Origin: Gemmobacter sp964439015
GTDB taxonomy: Bacteria; Pseudomonadota; Alphaproteobacteria; Rhodobacterales; Rhodobacteraceae
Reading direction: 5' to 3'
Length of the DNA stretch: 64,000 nt
Assembly: GCA_964439015.1 (NCBI GenBank)
Contig: CAYTMV010000003.1
Span: forward strand, 22,986-86,985
Below are positions 25,088 to 32,682 of the stretch, one piece after another (positions within the stretch are counted from its first letter, which is position 1; every line of letters begins with the position of its first letter). The notes beneath the pieces are model-generated. The model was not told where the DNA came from. It saw only the letters and a list, made by a program, of their open reading frames with translations, and ran no database searches. A program made the position numbers and the translations under genes.

Positions 25088-25714
25088 TCAGACGATGGTC
25101 GCCTCGGTCGCGGCGCGCAACTCGGCTTCGGTCACGCCATCTGCCAGTTCGACGATCTTCAGACCGCCCGGCACCACGTCCAGCACGCCCAGATTGGTGA
25201 TGATGCGGTTGACCACCGCCTTGCCGGTCAGGGGCAAGGTGCAGGCCTTCAGCACCTTCGATTCGCCGTGTTTGGAGGTGTGGTCCATCACGACGACCAC
25301 GCGGCCGACACCGGCCACCAGATCCATCGCCCCGCCCATGCCCTTGACCAGCTTGCCGGGGATCATCCAGTTGGCCAGATCGCCGTTTTCGGCCACTTCC
25401 ATCGCGCCCAGGATCGCCATGGCGATCTTGCCACCGCGAATCATCGCAAAGCTGGTGGCGCTGTCGAAATAGGCGGTCTGCGGCAGTTCGGTGATGGTCT
25501 GCTTGCCGGCATTGATCAGGTCGGGGTCTTCCTCGCCCTCATAGGGAAAGGGGCCCATGCCCAGCATGCCGTTTTCCGATTGCAGCGTGACGCTGATCCC
25601 TTCGGGGATATAGTTCGCCACCAGCGTCGGGATGCCGATGCCAAGGTTCACATACCAGCCGTCCTGCAACTCCTTGGCGGCGCGGGCGGCGATCTGATTG
25701 CGGTCCCAGCCCAT
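25088..25714 (-). CDS. scoB: 3-oxoacid CoA-transferase, subunit B
   Basis: The 208-residue product is the beta subunit of a type I CoA transferase (succinyl-CoA:3-ketoacid or related). It shows the nucleotide-like start YVNLGIGIPTLVANYIP and the catalytic glutamate in the motif SENGMLGMGP (Glu 47), which forms the CoA thioester intermediate. Later marks are GKIAMAILGAMEVAENGDLANWMIPGK-like and GVLDVVPGGLKIVEL. It would activate acetoacetate or a similar 3-keto acid for entry into central metabolism. Its ATG overlaps the scoA stop by one base (TGATG). Whether the true substrate is acetoacetate or 3-oxoadipate cannot be read from sequence. Confidence 0.93.
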   Translation of the reverse strand: MGWDRNQIAARAAKELQDGWYVNLGIGIPTLVANYIPEGISVTLQSENGMLGMGPFPYEGEEDPDLINAGKQTITELPQTAYFDSATSFAMIRGGKIAMAILGAMEVAENGDLANWMIPGKLVKGMGGAMDLVAGVGRVVVVMDHTSKHGESKVLKACTLPLTGKAVVNRIITNLGVLDVVPGGLKIVELADGVTEAELRAATEATIV

Positions 25715-26421
25715 CACACGGCCTCCTTCTTGCGGGTGGTGCGCTGCTCGATGCGCTTTTCATGCGGGCCGGCGATCAGGCGATGCACATAGATGCCCGG
25801 AAGGTGGATGTGGTCGGGGTCGAGGCTGCCCAGCGGCACGATCTCTTCGACCTCGGCCACGCAGATCTTGCCACAAGTGGCCGCGGGCACGTTGAAGTTG
25901 CGCGCGGTCTTGCGGAACACAAGGTTGCCCGAGGGGTCGGCCTTCCATGCCTTGACAATCGCCAGATCAGCCACGATCCCGCGCTCCAGAATATAGGTTT
26001 CGCCGTCGAAATCGTGATGCTCTTTCCCCTCGGCAATCACGGTGCCGACGCCGGTCTTGGTGTAGAAACCGGGGATGCCCGCGCCGCCGGCGCGCATCCG
26101 CTCGGCCAGCGTGCCTTGGGGATTGAACTCCAGCTCCAGTTCGCCCGACAGGTATTGGCGCATGAACTCCGCATTCTCGCCCACATAGGACGAGATCATC
26201 TTCTTCACCTGCCGCGTCTCCAACAACACGCCGAGGCCAAACCCGTCCACGCCCGCATTGTTCGACGCCACGGTCAGATCCTTGACGCCGGCATCGCGGA
26301 TCGCCGCGATCAGCAGTTCGGGGATGCCGCAAAGGCCAAAGCCCCCGGCGGCGATCAGCATGCCGTCGCGCAGCACGCCCTCCAGCGCCGATGTGGCGCT
26401 GTCATATACCTTGTTTTTCAT
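25714..26421 (-). CDS. scoA: 3-oxoacid CoA-transferase, subunit A
   Basis: The 235-residue product is the alpha subunit partner of the gene after it. Marks include the glycine loop GMLIAAGGFGLCGIPELLIAA near residues 20-40, NNAGVDGFGLGVLLETRQVKKMISSYVGEN, and FYTKTGVGT. It has the full length of the family. The gene lies at the head of a two-gene unit and is divergent from the PAS-LuxR regulator 137 bases away, which suggests that regulator controls it. No polyhydroxybutyrate or aromatic degradation genes are in the window to narrow the substrate. Confidence 0.93.
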   Translation of the reverse strand: MKNKVYDSATSALEGVLRDGMLIAAGGFGLCGIPELLIAAIRDAGVKDLTVASNNAGVDGFGLGVLLETRQVKKMISSYVGENAEFMRQYLSGELELEFNPQGTLAERMRAGGAGIPGFYTKTGVGTVIAEGKEHHDFDGETYILERGIVADLAIVKAWKADPSGNLVFRKTARNFNVPAATCGKICVAEVEEIVPLGSLDPDHIHLPGIYVHRLIAGPHEKRIEQRTTRKKEAV

Positions 26422-26521
26422 AAGCCCTCCCAGAGGCGGTGATCTTCCGGCCGCGAATGTCCACTGCTGCCCGGATTGTGGTCACTTTCCGCCAATCGGG
26501 GTCTTTTCGCCATGCGTAGGA

Positions 26522-26541
26522 ATACGTAGACTGATACGTAT
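26522..26541. promoter_or_regulatory. Perfect dyad ATACGTA-N6-TACGTAT, candidate operator
   Basis: ATACGTA (26522-26528) and TACGTAT (26535-26541) are exact reverse complements with a six-base spacer. It lies 18 bases before the LuxR-type regulator start and about 100 bases upstream of scoA, in the shared divergent promoter. A related GCGTA occurs at 26514. Confidence 0.55.
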
Positions 26542-26558
26542 AGGTGCAGGGCGAGGGC

Positions 26559-27116
26559 ATGGCGGGCAAGGATTTTGAACGGATCGCCTTCCTGCACGCG
26601 CCGGATGCCACGCTGGTGCTGGCCGATCGGGTGATCCTGCGCGCCAGTCTGCGGGTCGAGGCGGTGTTTGGTTGGGCGCCCAAGGATCTGGAGGGCCAGT
26701 CGATCCGCATCCTCTATCCCGGCCAAAGCGATTATCAGGTGATCGGCGAGCGTGCGCGCCGGGCGATGCAGGCGGTCGCGGTCTATCGGGACGAGCGGTT
26801 CATGCGCCGCAAGGATGGCCAACTGGTCTGGATGGAGGGGCGCGGCACGGCACTCGACCGCGAAGACCCGCAAAAGCTGGCGGTCTGGACCTATCGCCCG
26901 ATCGACCCGGCAAGCCCGGCCCCCAGCCAGTTGACCGAGGCCGAACGTCGGGTCGCGCGGTATCTGGTCAACGGCTTTACCAGCAAGGAAATCGCGGGGG
27001 CGCTGGGCTGTTCGCCGCGCACGGTCGAGGTGCATCGCGCCAACATGATTCGCAAACTGAAGGTGAGGAACAGCTTTGAACTGGTCAGTCACCTTCTGGC
27101 CGCGCCCGGACGGTGA
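26559..27116 (+). CDS. PAS-LuxR transcription regulator
   Basis: The 185-residue product has an N-terminal PAS-like sensor domain (about residues 8-115, with EAVFGWAPKDLEGQSIRILYP and the typical ending RRKDGQLVWMEGRGTAL) and a C-terminal LuxR helix-turn-helix (about 121-180, with LTEAERRVARYLVNGFTSKEIAGALGC, then SPRTVEVHRANMIRKL). It lacks a response-regulator receiver domain. It probably senses a small molecule through the PAS fold and binds the dyad in front of it. Divergence from scoAB points to control of keto-acid use. The ATG at 26559 is preferred over a GTG at 26544 because the GAGG before it gives a ribosome site. Confidence 0.85.
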   Translation: MAGKDFERIAFLHAPDATLVLADRVILRASLRVEAVFGWAPKDLEGQSIRILYPGQSDYQVIGERARRAMQAVAVYRDERFMRRKDGQLVWMEGRGTALDREDPQKLAVWTYRPIDPASPAPSQLTEAERRVARYLVNGFTSKEIAGALGCSPRTVEVHRANMIRKLKVRNSFELVSHLLAAPGR

Positions 27117-27171
27117 CGGCCATTGCCGGTGATTGAACCCCCGCCCCGCGCCTGTTAAACGCGGACCGTCT

Positions 27172-27245
27172 GGGCCCATACTCCAATCGGTAGAGAGAGA
27201 GGACTTAAACTCCTTCCAGTGTGGGTTCGAGTCCCACTGGGCCTA
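27172..27245 (+). tRNA. tRNA-like gene, anticodon UAA (Leu) with a short variable loop
   Basis: A complete cloverleaf can be drawn: acceptor GGGCCCA/TGGGCCT (first pair G-T), a weak D arm CTC...GAG with the GG of the D loop, anticodon stem GAGGA/TCCTT with loop CTTAAAC (anticodon TAA at 27206-27208), variable loop CCAGT of five bases, T arm GTGGG-TTCGAGT-CCCAC, and discriminator A at 27245. CCA is not encoded. Anticodon UAA means leucine, but true leucine tRNAs have a long variable arm, and this one does not. So either it is charged in an unusual way, it is a phage- or island-derived tRNA, or it is a tRNA-like RNA. The T arm is fully canonical. Confidence 0.65.
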
Positions 27246-27944
27246 GATGCGCCACAGGCAATCCGCCGCAGCACCGCCCGACACGGCAGGTCTCGGCCCA
27301 TCCAGCCCCATCGCTCTCAGGGTGCTGGCGCCGGCCCCTGACATGAGTGTTACCTGCCGGCAAGCGCGATGCCAGCCGAGCGCCCTTTGTCGAACTCCTC
27401 TTTAAAATTGCCGACGCGACAGACGCGTTTTCCGAGCGCATGCCGAATGGCTATCGGGCACTGCATCTTTATTTCCGCGATCTTCATGAACCGCGTAGAC
27501 CCAGTGGCGGGAGGCGTGGCTTCTACGTTGTCATCTGGGTCGACCCGGTTCCGCGTGTCCGGGCGCTGTTTCCGAAGGCAGACCTGTTCTGCTGGCTGAG
27601 GCAGGCAGAGCGCCCAAGGGCAGCGCATATCGATCTTTGACAGTTGAAGGCACCTGGAGGGGCGTTAGATCCTCGTGGCCCGAAGCCAGCTGAACTTGCT
27701 CAGGTGCAGGGCGCATATGGCGCTGTTCTCGCCAGATTTCAACTGAGGTCCGATAGGCTGGCCGCGCTCCGGGACGATGAATGCGCCGGGTTTTCCACAG
27801 AATAGTGCGACGAAAACCGCTTTACAGGGTTCCGCTTTGGCCACACCATATCTAGTAAGGGTGTCATCTGGTTTCGCTGCCCCTTGCCAGATGCACAGTC
27901 ATTAGTGGCTGCCATAACTCATGGGGCAGGATGATGGGGCGGGC
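27246..27944. other. About 700 bases downstream of the tRNA with no convincing gene
   Basis: The stretch is less GC-rich than its flanks and no frame carries a family I know. A plus frame at 27347-27640 (97 codons, starting GTG) has a protein-like middle (YVVIWVDPVPRVRALFPKAD) but no ribosome site, and a minus frame overlaps it. The inverted pair CATCTGG (27865-27871) and CCAGATG (27887-27893) lies close to the YbjN-like gene and may be a regulatory site. Its place right after a tRNA suggests remains of an integrated element. Confidence 0.4.
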
Positions 27945-28448
27945 ATGTCACTTGCAGAAGACCTGTATCTGGACGGCGGTCAGCATCCGATTGATCTGGT
28001 GGAAACACTCGCTGCCGCCCATGCGTGGGACTGCGACCGCCTGACCGAAGACCAGATCGCCATGACCGTCGAAGGCCTGTGGCGCACCTATGCCCTGACT
28101 CTGGCCTGGAATCCCGGCGAGGAGGTTCTGCGTCTGATCTGCACCTTCGAGATGGAGCCGCCGGAGGCCCGCGCGGCCGAGCTGCTCGATTGTGTAAATC
28201 GCTGCAATGACATGGTCTGGACCGGCGCCTTCACCTGGTGGGCGGATCAGAAGCTGATGGTCTGGCGCTATGGCCTGACGCTGGCGGGCGGGCAAGAGGC
28301 CGGGCCGGATCAGCTGGCGCGGATGATCTCGGGCGCGATCACCGCCTGCGAGCGGTTCTATCCGGCGTTCCAGCTGGTTTCCTGGGCCGATCGCGCGCCG
28401 GCCGAAGCGATCAAGGTGGCTCTTGCCGAGACGTGGGGCCGCGCCTAA
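27945..28448 (+). CDS. YbjN-domain protein
   Basis: The 167-residue product belongs to the YbjN-like group, conserved small cytoplasmic proteins of alphaproteobacteria. Visible marks are HPIDLVETLAAAHAW, the segment DQIAMTVEGLWRTYALTLAW, LRLICTFEMEPPEARAAELL and the end ERFYPAFQLVSWADR. YbjN proteins have a type III secretion chaperone-like fold and are thought to modulate other proteins; the exact role is unknown. The start at 27945 is chosen from the usual N-terminus of this group (MSLAEDLYL); an ATG at 27921 is also open. The gene lies directly before proC, with about 26 bases between, a constant arrangement in Rhodobacteraceae as far as I know. Confidence 0.8.
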   Translation: MSLAEDLYLDGGQHPIDLVETLAAAHAWDCDRLTEDQIAMTVEGLWRTYALTLAWNPGEEVLRLICTFEMEPPEARAAELLDCVNRCNDMVWTGAFTWWADQKLMVWRYGLTLAGGQEAGPDQLARMISGAITACERFYPAFQLVSWADRAPAEAIKVALAETWGRA

Positions 28449-28474
28449 CCTGCCGCCAAAGCAGGGAGAAGGCG

Positions 28475-29287
28475 ATGAAACTGGACAAGGTGGCCCGTGA
28501 CGGGCTGGTGCTTCTGGGGTGCGGCAAGATGGGGTCGGCCATGCTGGAAGGCTGGCTCGGCCAGGGCCTTCCGGCGAAAAGTGTCTGGGTGCTGGACCCG
28601 CATCCCTCGGACTGGCTGAGGACCACCGGCGTTCACATAAACACCGATCTGCCGGCGCGCCCGGCGGTGTTGCTGCTGGCGGTCAAGCCGCAGATGATGG
28701 GCGCGGCCCTGCCGCAGGTGCAGGCGATGGGCGGCGGCGGCACGCTGGTTGTCTCGATCGCCGCAGGCACGACCATTGCCAGTTTCGAGCAGGTTTTCGG
28801 CGCAGCCACGCCCATCGTGCGGGCCATGCCAAACACCCCCGCCGCAGTCAGCCGTGGCATCACCGCCATTATCGGCAATGCCACGGCAACCGCCGCCGAT
28901 CTCGATCTGGCCGAGGCGCTGCTGTCCGCAGTGGGGCAGGTGGTCCGGCTGGAGAGCGAGGCGCAGATGGATGCCGTCACCGCTGTCTCGGGCTCGGGTC
29001 CCGCCTATGTCTTTCACCTGATCGAGGCGCTGGCCGCGGCTGGTGTTGCCGAGGGGCTGCCTGACGCCCTGGCGATGCAGCTGGCGCGCGCCACGGTCTG
29101 CGGGGCGGGCGAGCTGGCGCATCGCGCGCCCGAAACGGCGGCGCAACTGCGCGTCAATGTCACCTCGCCCGGCGGCACCACGGCGGCGGCGCTGGCGGTG
29201 CTGATGGATGACGCGGACGGCCTGCCGGCGTTGATGCGCCGAGCGGTCGCCGCAGCCGCGGCCCGCGGGCGGGAGCTGGGCAAATGA
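28475..29287 (+). CDS. proC: Pyrroline-5-carboxylate reductase
   Basis: The 270-residue product performs the last step of proline synthesis, reducing 1-pyrroline-5-carboxylate with NAD(P)H. The Rossmann motif VLLGCGKMGSAMLEGWL lies near residues 11-27. The core mark AVSGSGPAYVFHLIEALAAAGVAEGL and the C-terminal TSPGGTTAAALAVL (near residues 230-245) are diagnostic. It is cytoplasmic and decameric in known cases. The ATG at 28475 follows GGGAGAAGG. The gene overlaps the next by four bases (ATGA), so the proC unit runs into the tRNA-binding protein gene. Confidence 0.96.
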   Translation: MKLDKVARDGLVLLGCGKMGSAMLEGWLGQGLPAKSVWVLDPHPSDWLRTTGVHINTDLPARPAVLLLAVKPQMMGAALPQVQAMGGGGTLVVSIAAGTTIASFEQVFGAATPIVRAMPNTPAAVSRGITAIIGNATATAADLDLAEALLSAVGQVVRLESEAQMDAVTAVSGSGPAYVFHLIEALAAAGVAEGLPDALAMQLARATVCGAGELAHRAPETAAQLRVNVTSPGGTTAAALAVLMDDADGLPALMRRAVAAAAARGRELGK

Positions 29288-29637
29288 CCAGGCCCGCCAC
29301 TGCCCAGATCAGCTTTGACGATTTCATGAAAGTGGACATCCGCGTGGGCACCATCACCCGCGCCGAGCCCTTCCCCGAGGCGCGCAAGCCTGCCTACCGC
29401 CTCTGGGTCGATTTCGGCCCCGAGATCGGCGTGAAACGCTCGTCGGCGCAGATCACCCGGCATTATACGCTGGATGAACTGCCCGGCCGGCAGGTGCTGG
29501 CGGTGGTCAATTTTCCGCCTCGCCAGATCGGCCCGGTCCTGTCCGAGGTGCTGGTGCTGGGCGTGCCGGATGCCGAGGGCGAGGTGGTGCTGCTGACCCC
29601 CGGCCACGAGGTGCCGCTGGGCGGGCGGATGTTCTGA
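29284..29637 (+). CDS. csaA: tRNA-binding OB-fold protein (CsaA-like)
   Basis: The 117-residue product is a stand-alone tRNA-binding OB-fold domain of the CsaA/Trbp111 group. Marks are SFDDFMKVDIRVGTITRAEPFPEARKPAYRLWVDFG, where the DIRVG strand opens the barrel, and the ending PGHEVPLGGRMF. Such dimers bind the outside corner of tRNA; Bacillus CsaA also has chaperone and export activity. The gene overlaps proC by four bases and the next gene by one, so it is part of a three-gene unit. Confidence 0.9.
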   Translation: MTRPATAQISFDDFMKVDIRVGTITRAEPFPEARKPAYRLWVDFGPEIGVKRSSAQITRHYTLDELPGRQVLAVVNFPPRQIGPVLSEVLVLGVPDAEGEVVLLTPGHEVPLGGRMF

Positions 29638-30593
29638 TGCGGCTTCTGATCACCCGCCCGCTGCCCGATGGCGTGCTGAGCGCGGCCCGTGACCGCTTTG
29701 ATGTGACCGCGCGCGCCAGCACCCTGCCGCTGGACGAGGCCGAACTGCGTGCGGCCCTTGCGGACTTCGATCTGGTGTTGCCGACGCTGGGCGACCGCTT
29801 TTCGGCCGCGGTCTTTGCCGATGTGCCCCAGCCTCGCGCGCGGCTTCTGGCCAATTTCGGCGTGGGCTACAACCATATCGACGTGGCGGCGGCCAATACG
29901 GCGGGCATCGCGGTCACCAACACGCCGGGCGCCGTCACCGACGCCACCGCCGACATTGCCCTGACCCTGATCCTGATGACCGCCCGCCGTGCCGGCGAAG
30001 GCGAGCGTCTGCTGCGCCGTGGCGCTTGGCAGGGCTGGCATCCGACCCAGCTGCTGGGGGTGCATGTTTCCGGCAAGCATCTGGCCGTGATCGGCATGGG
30101 CCGCATCGGGCAGGCCATCGCCCGGCGTGCCCATTTCGGCTTCGACATGCGGGTCAGTTTCTACAACCGCTCGCCGGTGACGGGCCTGCCATTTCCGGCC
30201 CATCAAGTCGCCTCGCTGGCCGAGGCGATGGCGGCGGATGTCGTGGTGATTGCCGTGCCCGGCGGCGCTGCCACCCACCACCTGATCGACGCAGGGGCAC
30301 TGGCCGCGATGCGCCCCGATGCCATCCTGATCAACATCGCCCGCGGCGATGTGGTGGACGAGGCGGCTCTGGCCGTGGCCCTCGGCGCGGGCCGGATTCG
30401 CGGTGCGGGCCTCGATGTTTATGAACACGAGCCGCGCGTTCACCCCGATCTTCTGCCGCTGGAAAACGTGACCCTGTTGCCGCATCTGGGCACCGCCGCG
30501 CTGGAGGTGCGCGCGGCGATGGGCATGATGGCGCTGGAAAACCTGACGGCTTTTGCAGAGGGCCGCCCCCTGCCAAACCGTGTCACGGCCTGA
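29637..30593 (+). CDS. D-2-hydroxyacid dehydrogenase (glyoxylate/hydroxypyruvate reductase type)
   Basis: The 318-residue product is an NAD(P)-dependent D-isomer-specific 2-hydroxyacid dehydrogenase. The nucleotide motif GMGRIG is at residues 153-158. The catalytic set is complete: Arg 236 in NIARGDVV, Glu 265 in VYEHEP and His 283 in LPHLGTA. The substrate-side segment FGVGYNHIDV is typical of glyoxylate or hydroxypyruvate reductases. The choice of coenzyme and substrate is not certain: the residue after the second beta strand is Asn-Arg-Ser (NRSPV), which favours NADP. The ATG shares one base with the stop of the previous gene (TGATG). A family B repeat follows its stop codon at once. Confidence 0.88.
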   Translation: MRLLITRPLPDGVLSAARDRFDVTARASTLPLDEAELRAALADFDLVLPTLGDRFSAAVFADVPQPRARLLANFGVGYNHIDVAAANTAGIAVTNTPGAVTDATADIALTLILMTARRAGEGERLLRRGAWQGWHPTQLLGVHVSGKHLAVIGMGRIGQAIARRAHFGFDMRVSFYNRSPVTGLPFPAHQVASLAEAMAADVVVIAVPGGAATHHLIDAGALAAMRPDAILINIARGDVVDEAALAVALGAGRIRGAGLDVYEHEPRVHPDLLPLENVTLLPHLGTAALEVRAAMGMMALENLTAFAEGRPLPNRVTA

Positions 30594-30620
30594 GTCTCAC
30601 CATGACTCAAATACCCAATC
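30594..30620 (-). repeat. Short intergenic repeat (family B), copy 2
   Basis: Plus strand TCTCACCATGACTCAAATACCCAATC, which is the reverse of the copy at 6929. It begins right at the stop codon of the dehydrogenase gene, between that gene and the convergent soxT. Confidence 0.6.
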
Positions 30621-30676
30621 GACGCCCGGCACCACAAACCACGCTCAGCGGGTTTTGACCTGATCCGCGCGACCGG

Positions 30677-31726
30677 TCAGTCGGGTTGAAACCCACCGAT
30701 CAAACGCCGCAAGCCGATCGTCGCGCCCACGCCGATCGCGGCCAGCGTCACCGGGCCGGACCAGGCCAGCATCGCAAACCCGGTCAGGCCCTGACCGATC
30801 GAGCAGCCCATCGCCACCACCCCGCCGATCCCCATCAGAACCGCGCCGCCGACCTGACGCCCCAACTCTCGCGGGTCTTCGCAGGCCTCCCAGCGGAACA
30901 AGCCCCGCAGGATCGAGCCGATCAGCGCACCGGTCATAACCCCCACAACCGATCCCACCGAAAAGCTGATGCCGCCGGCGCTTGAGGTCATCAGCCAGAT
31001 CAGCGTGCGACCGACAGGCGCCGTAAAGGACGGCCCTTCGACCATGACCATCCCCATGCTTTCGCGCCAAAGCCACGTCGTGCCGGCAAAAGTGCCCGCG
31101 ACGGCCAGCCCGGCCGCGATCCCCCACAAGATCATGCGCGGCTGGCCGCGCAGCCCCTCGTGCCGCAACGCCCATCCGACCATCAGCGCCGATAGGATCA
31201 GCGCGGTTGCCAGCGGCGGCAGGCCGGTCAGGGCGTGAACGTCCGCGGCAATACCTTGCGGACCCGTGGCGTCGGGCTGCGGAAACACCGCCACCCGCAG
31301 CGGCCCCAGCGGACCGTTCAGCGCCACGAAACCGGCGATGCCCATCACCACGACCACGACGAGGGATCGAAGGTCGCCGCCGCCCACCCGCACCAAAGCG
31401 CCAAAGCCGCAATTTCCGGCCATTGCCATACCATAGCCAAAGACCAGCCCGCCAAGGACCGATGCCAGCGGATTCCAGCGGATCTGGTGGTAGAAACTGC
31501 CCAAGGGATCGATCAGGCCGGCTGCCGTGCCGATCCAGGTTGCGGCGATGGCGGTGCCAAGCACCACACCCCACAGGCGCAACCGACGCTGATCCTCGCC
31601 ATAGAGCGCCATTTCGATGGCACCCAGCGTGCAAAAGTCACCGAGGCGCGCAGCCAGACCCATCACGATCCCGCCGACCAGACCTATCAATGCGGCCAAT
31701 GCGCCGAAGGGTAGCGCCTCGATCAT
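30677..31726 (-). CDS. soxT: YeeE/YedE-type sulfur transporter SoxT
   Basis: The 349-residue product is an inner-membrane protein with about nine hydrophobic segments, of the YeeE/YedE (sulf_transp) family. Known members carry thiosulfate across the membrane by way of three conserved cysteines. All three marks are present: LAARLGDFCTLG (Cys 32), GNCGFGALVRVGGGDLRSL near residues 105-120, and MGCSIGQGLTG near residue 305. It lies downstream of soxS and soxR on the same strand, matching the soxSRT unit of Pseudaminobacter. It probably brings a sulfur compound to the cytoplasm, perhaps to signal to SoxR. AGGAGG precedes the ATG at 31726. Confidence 0.88.
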   Translation of the reverse strand: MIEALPFGALAALIGLVGGIVMGLAARLGDFCTLGAIEMALYGEDQRRLRLWGVVLGTAIAATWIGTAAGLIDPLGSFYHQIRWNPLASVLGGLVFGYGMAMAGNCGFGALVRVGGGDLRSLVVVVVMGIAGFVALNGPLGPLRVAVFPQPDATGPQGIAADVHALTGLPPLATALILSALMVGWALRHEGLRGQPRMILWGIAAGLAVAGTFAGTTWLWRESMGMVMVEGPSFTAPVGRTLIWLMTSSAGGISFSVGSVVGVMTGALIGSILRGLFRWEACEDPRELGRQVGGAVLMGIGGVVAMGCSIGQGLTGFAMLAWSGPVTLAAIGVGATIGLRRLIGGFQPD

Positions 31727-31766
31727 CCCTCATCCTCCTGTGCCGCGCCCGGTCGTCCGGACGCTG

Positions 31767-32141
31767 TCACTTTTCCGTGTCACGGCACCAAACGCCAGCC
31801 AGAAAGCGCAAGATATCGGCAACGCGCTGATCGCGGATCGAGTAAAAGATCGCCTGACCCGCCCGCTCGGCCGAAACCAGCCCTTCAAGCCGCAGTCGCG
31901 CCAATTGCTGACTGACCGCTGCCTGTCTTGAGGATAGCAGCGTTTCCAGTTCAGTCACGCTTTTGGGGCCGGAGAGAAGATGGCACAGGATCATCAGCCT
32001 GCCGTCGTGGCCCAGTGCCTTGAGAAAATTGGCAACGTCCATGGCGTGCGTGGCAAGGCCTGCCGCGGCTTCCGCCGCTGGCCCGGTCATGGACGGTTCT
32101 GGCACCAGCTCACCCAAGGACATGATCCCGATCTTGCGCAT
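31767..32141 (-). CDS. soxR: ArsR-family regulator SoxR (persulfide-sensor type)
   Basis: The 124-residue product is a winged-helix ArsR-family repressor. The DNA-binding part reads VTELETLLSSRQAAVSQQLARLRLEGLVSAER. It has just two cysteines, Cys 53 (LMILCHLL) and Cys 119 (AGVWCRD), 66 residues apart. That spacing equals Cys 41 and Cys 107 in Rhodobacter SqrR and the pair in BigR, which form a sulfur bridge on exposure to persulfide and then release DNA. It should repress the sox genes until reduced sulfur is present. It lies between soxS and soxT. The N-terminus may start at Met 1 or Met 7. Confidence 0.92.
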   Translation of the reverse strand: MRKIGIMSLGELVPEPSMTGPAAEAAAGLATHAMDVANFLKALGHDGRLMILCHLLSGPKSVTELETLLSSRQAAVSQQLARLRLEGLVSAERAGQAIFYSIRDQRVADILRFLAGVWCRDTEK

Positions 32142-32224
32142 CCCCTATGCCTTGAGAGGTTCCGCAAGACCAGAGGGTTTGCGGAGCCGGTTTGCCGTTT
32201 TCGGACCGCCGTGGCGGCGCGGTA

Positions 32225-32596
32225 TCAGCCTTCGATCTGGCCGCCGGCGTCGCGGATCATGCCGGACAGCAGGCCCCAGAAGAAATCCTCGCCGGGATAG
32301 CCCTCAAGCCGGGCGACCTCTTGCCCGTCGTCCAGCAGCACGAAGGTCGGGGTGAACACCGGGGGAGAGACCAGCGTGACGCCGTCAGGCAGGTCGGCGC
32401 GCAGGTCCTGTCGTTGCAGGGGGGCCGCGCGCCCCTCGGCGGTCACAGGGTATTCTGGCCCGACCTCGGCATGCCAGGCAGCACAATGGTTGCACCCCGG
32501 CTGCTCGACCATCAACAGCGTCAGGTCTCCCGCCCAGGCCGGCAGGGCACCCGACAGGCCCGCCAGCAGAAACGCCGCTGCCCGCAGAAATTGCAT
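32225..32596 (-). CDS. soxS: Periplasmic thioredoxin SoxS
   Basis: The 123-residue product has a signal peptide (residues 1-22, GALPAWA cut) and a thioredoxin fold with a CNHC active site (Cys 35 and Cys 38, in EQPGCNHCAAWH). SoxS is thought to reactivate the SoxYZ carrier by reducing wrongly formed bonds on its cysteine. Beta strands VFTPTFVLLDDGQEVARLEGYPG hold the cis-proline (TP). The start at 32596 follows GGAGG. The gene heads the soxSRT unit, divergent from soxV. The open frame to 32668 covers the promoter and is not coding. Confidence 0.92.
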   Translation of the reverse strand: MQFLRAAAFLLAGLSGALPAWAGDLTLLMVEQPGCNHCAAWHAEVGPEYPVTAEGRAAPLQRQDLRADLPDGVTLVSPPVFTPTFVLLDDGQEVARLEGYPGEDFFWGLLSGMIRDAGGQIEG

Positions 32597-32618
32597 GTTG
32601 ACCTCCGGCATAAACATA

Positions 32619-32636
32619 TAAATATTATAATATATA
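32619..32636. promoter_or_regulatory. AT-rich dyad between soxS and soxV, candidate SoxR site and divergent -10 boxes
   Basis: ATATTATAATAT at 32622-32633 is a perfect 12-base palindrome, extended by TA on both sides. It contains TATAAT on both strands, so it may serve two divergent promoters. The GC-poor stretch 32611-32637 is unusual for this genome. In related bacteria SoxR binds the soxS-soxV region. Confidence 0.5.
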
Positions 32637-32682
32637 GCTTGCCAAAGGCAAGTCACATCGGTTGGCAAGGGAGGGCCAGACG

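Noticed and set aside
27350..27628. Minus-strand frame of 92 codons after the tRNA
   Set aside because: It overlaps a plus-strand frame of similar weak quality, has no ribosome site and no known domain.
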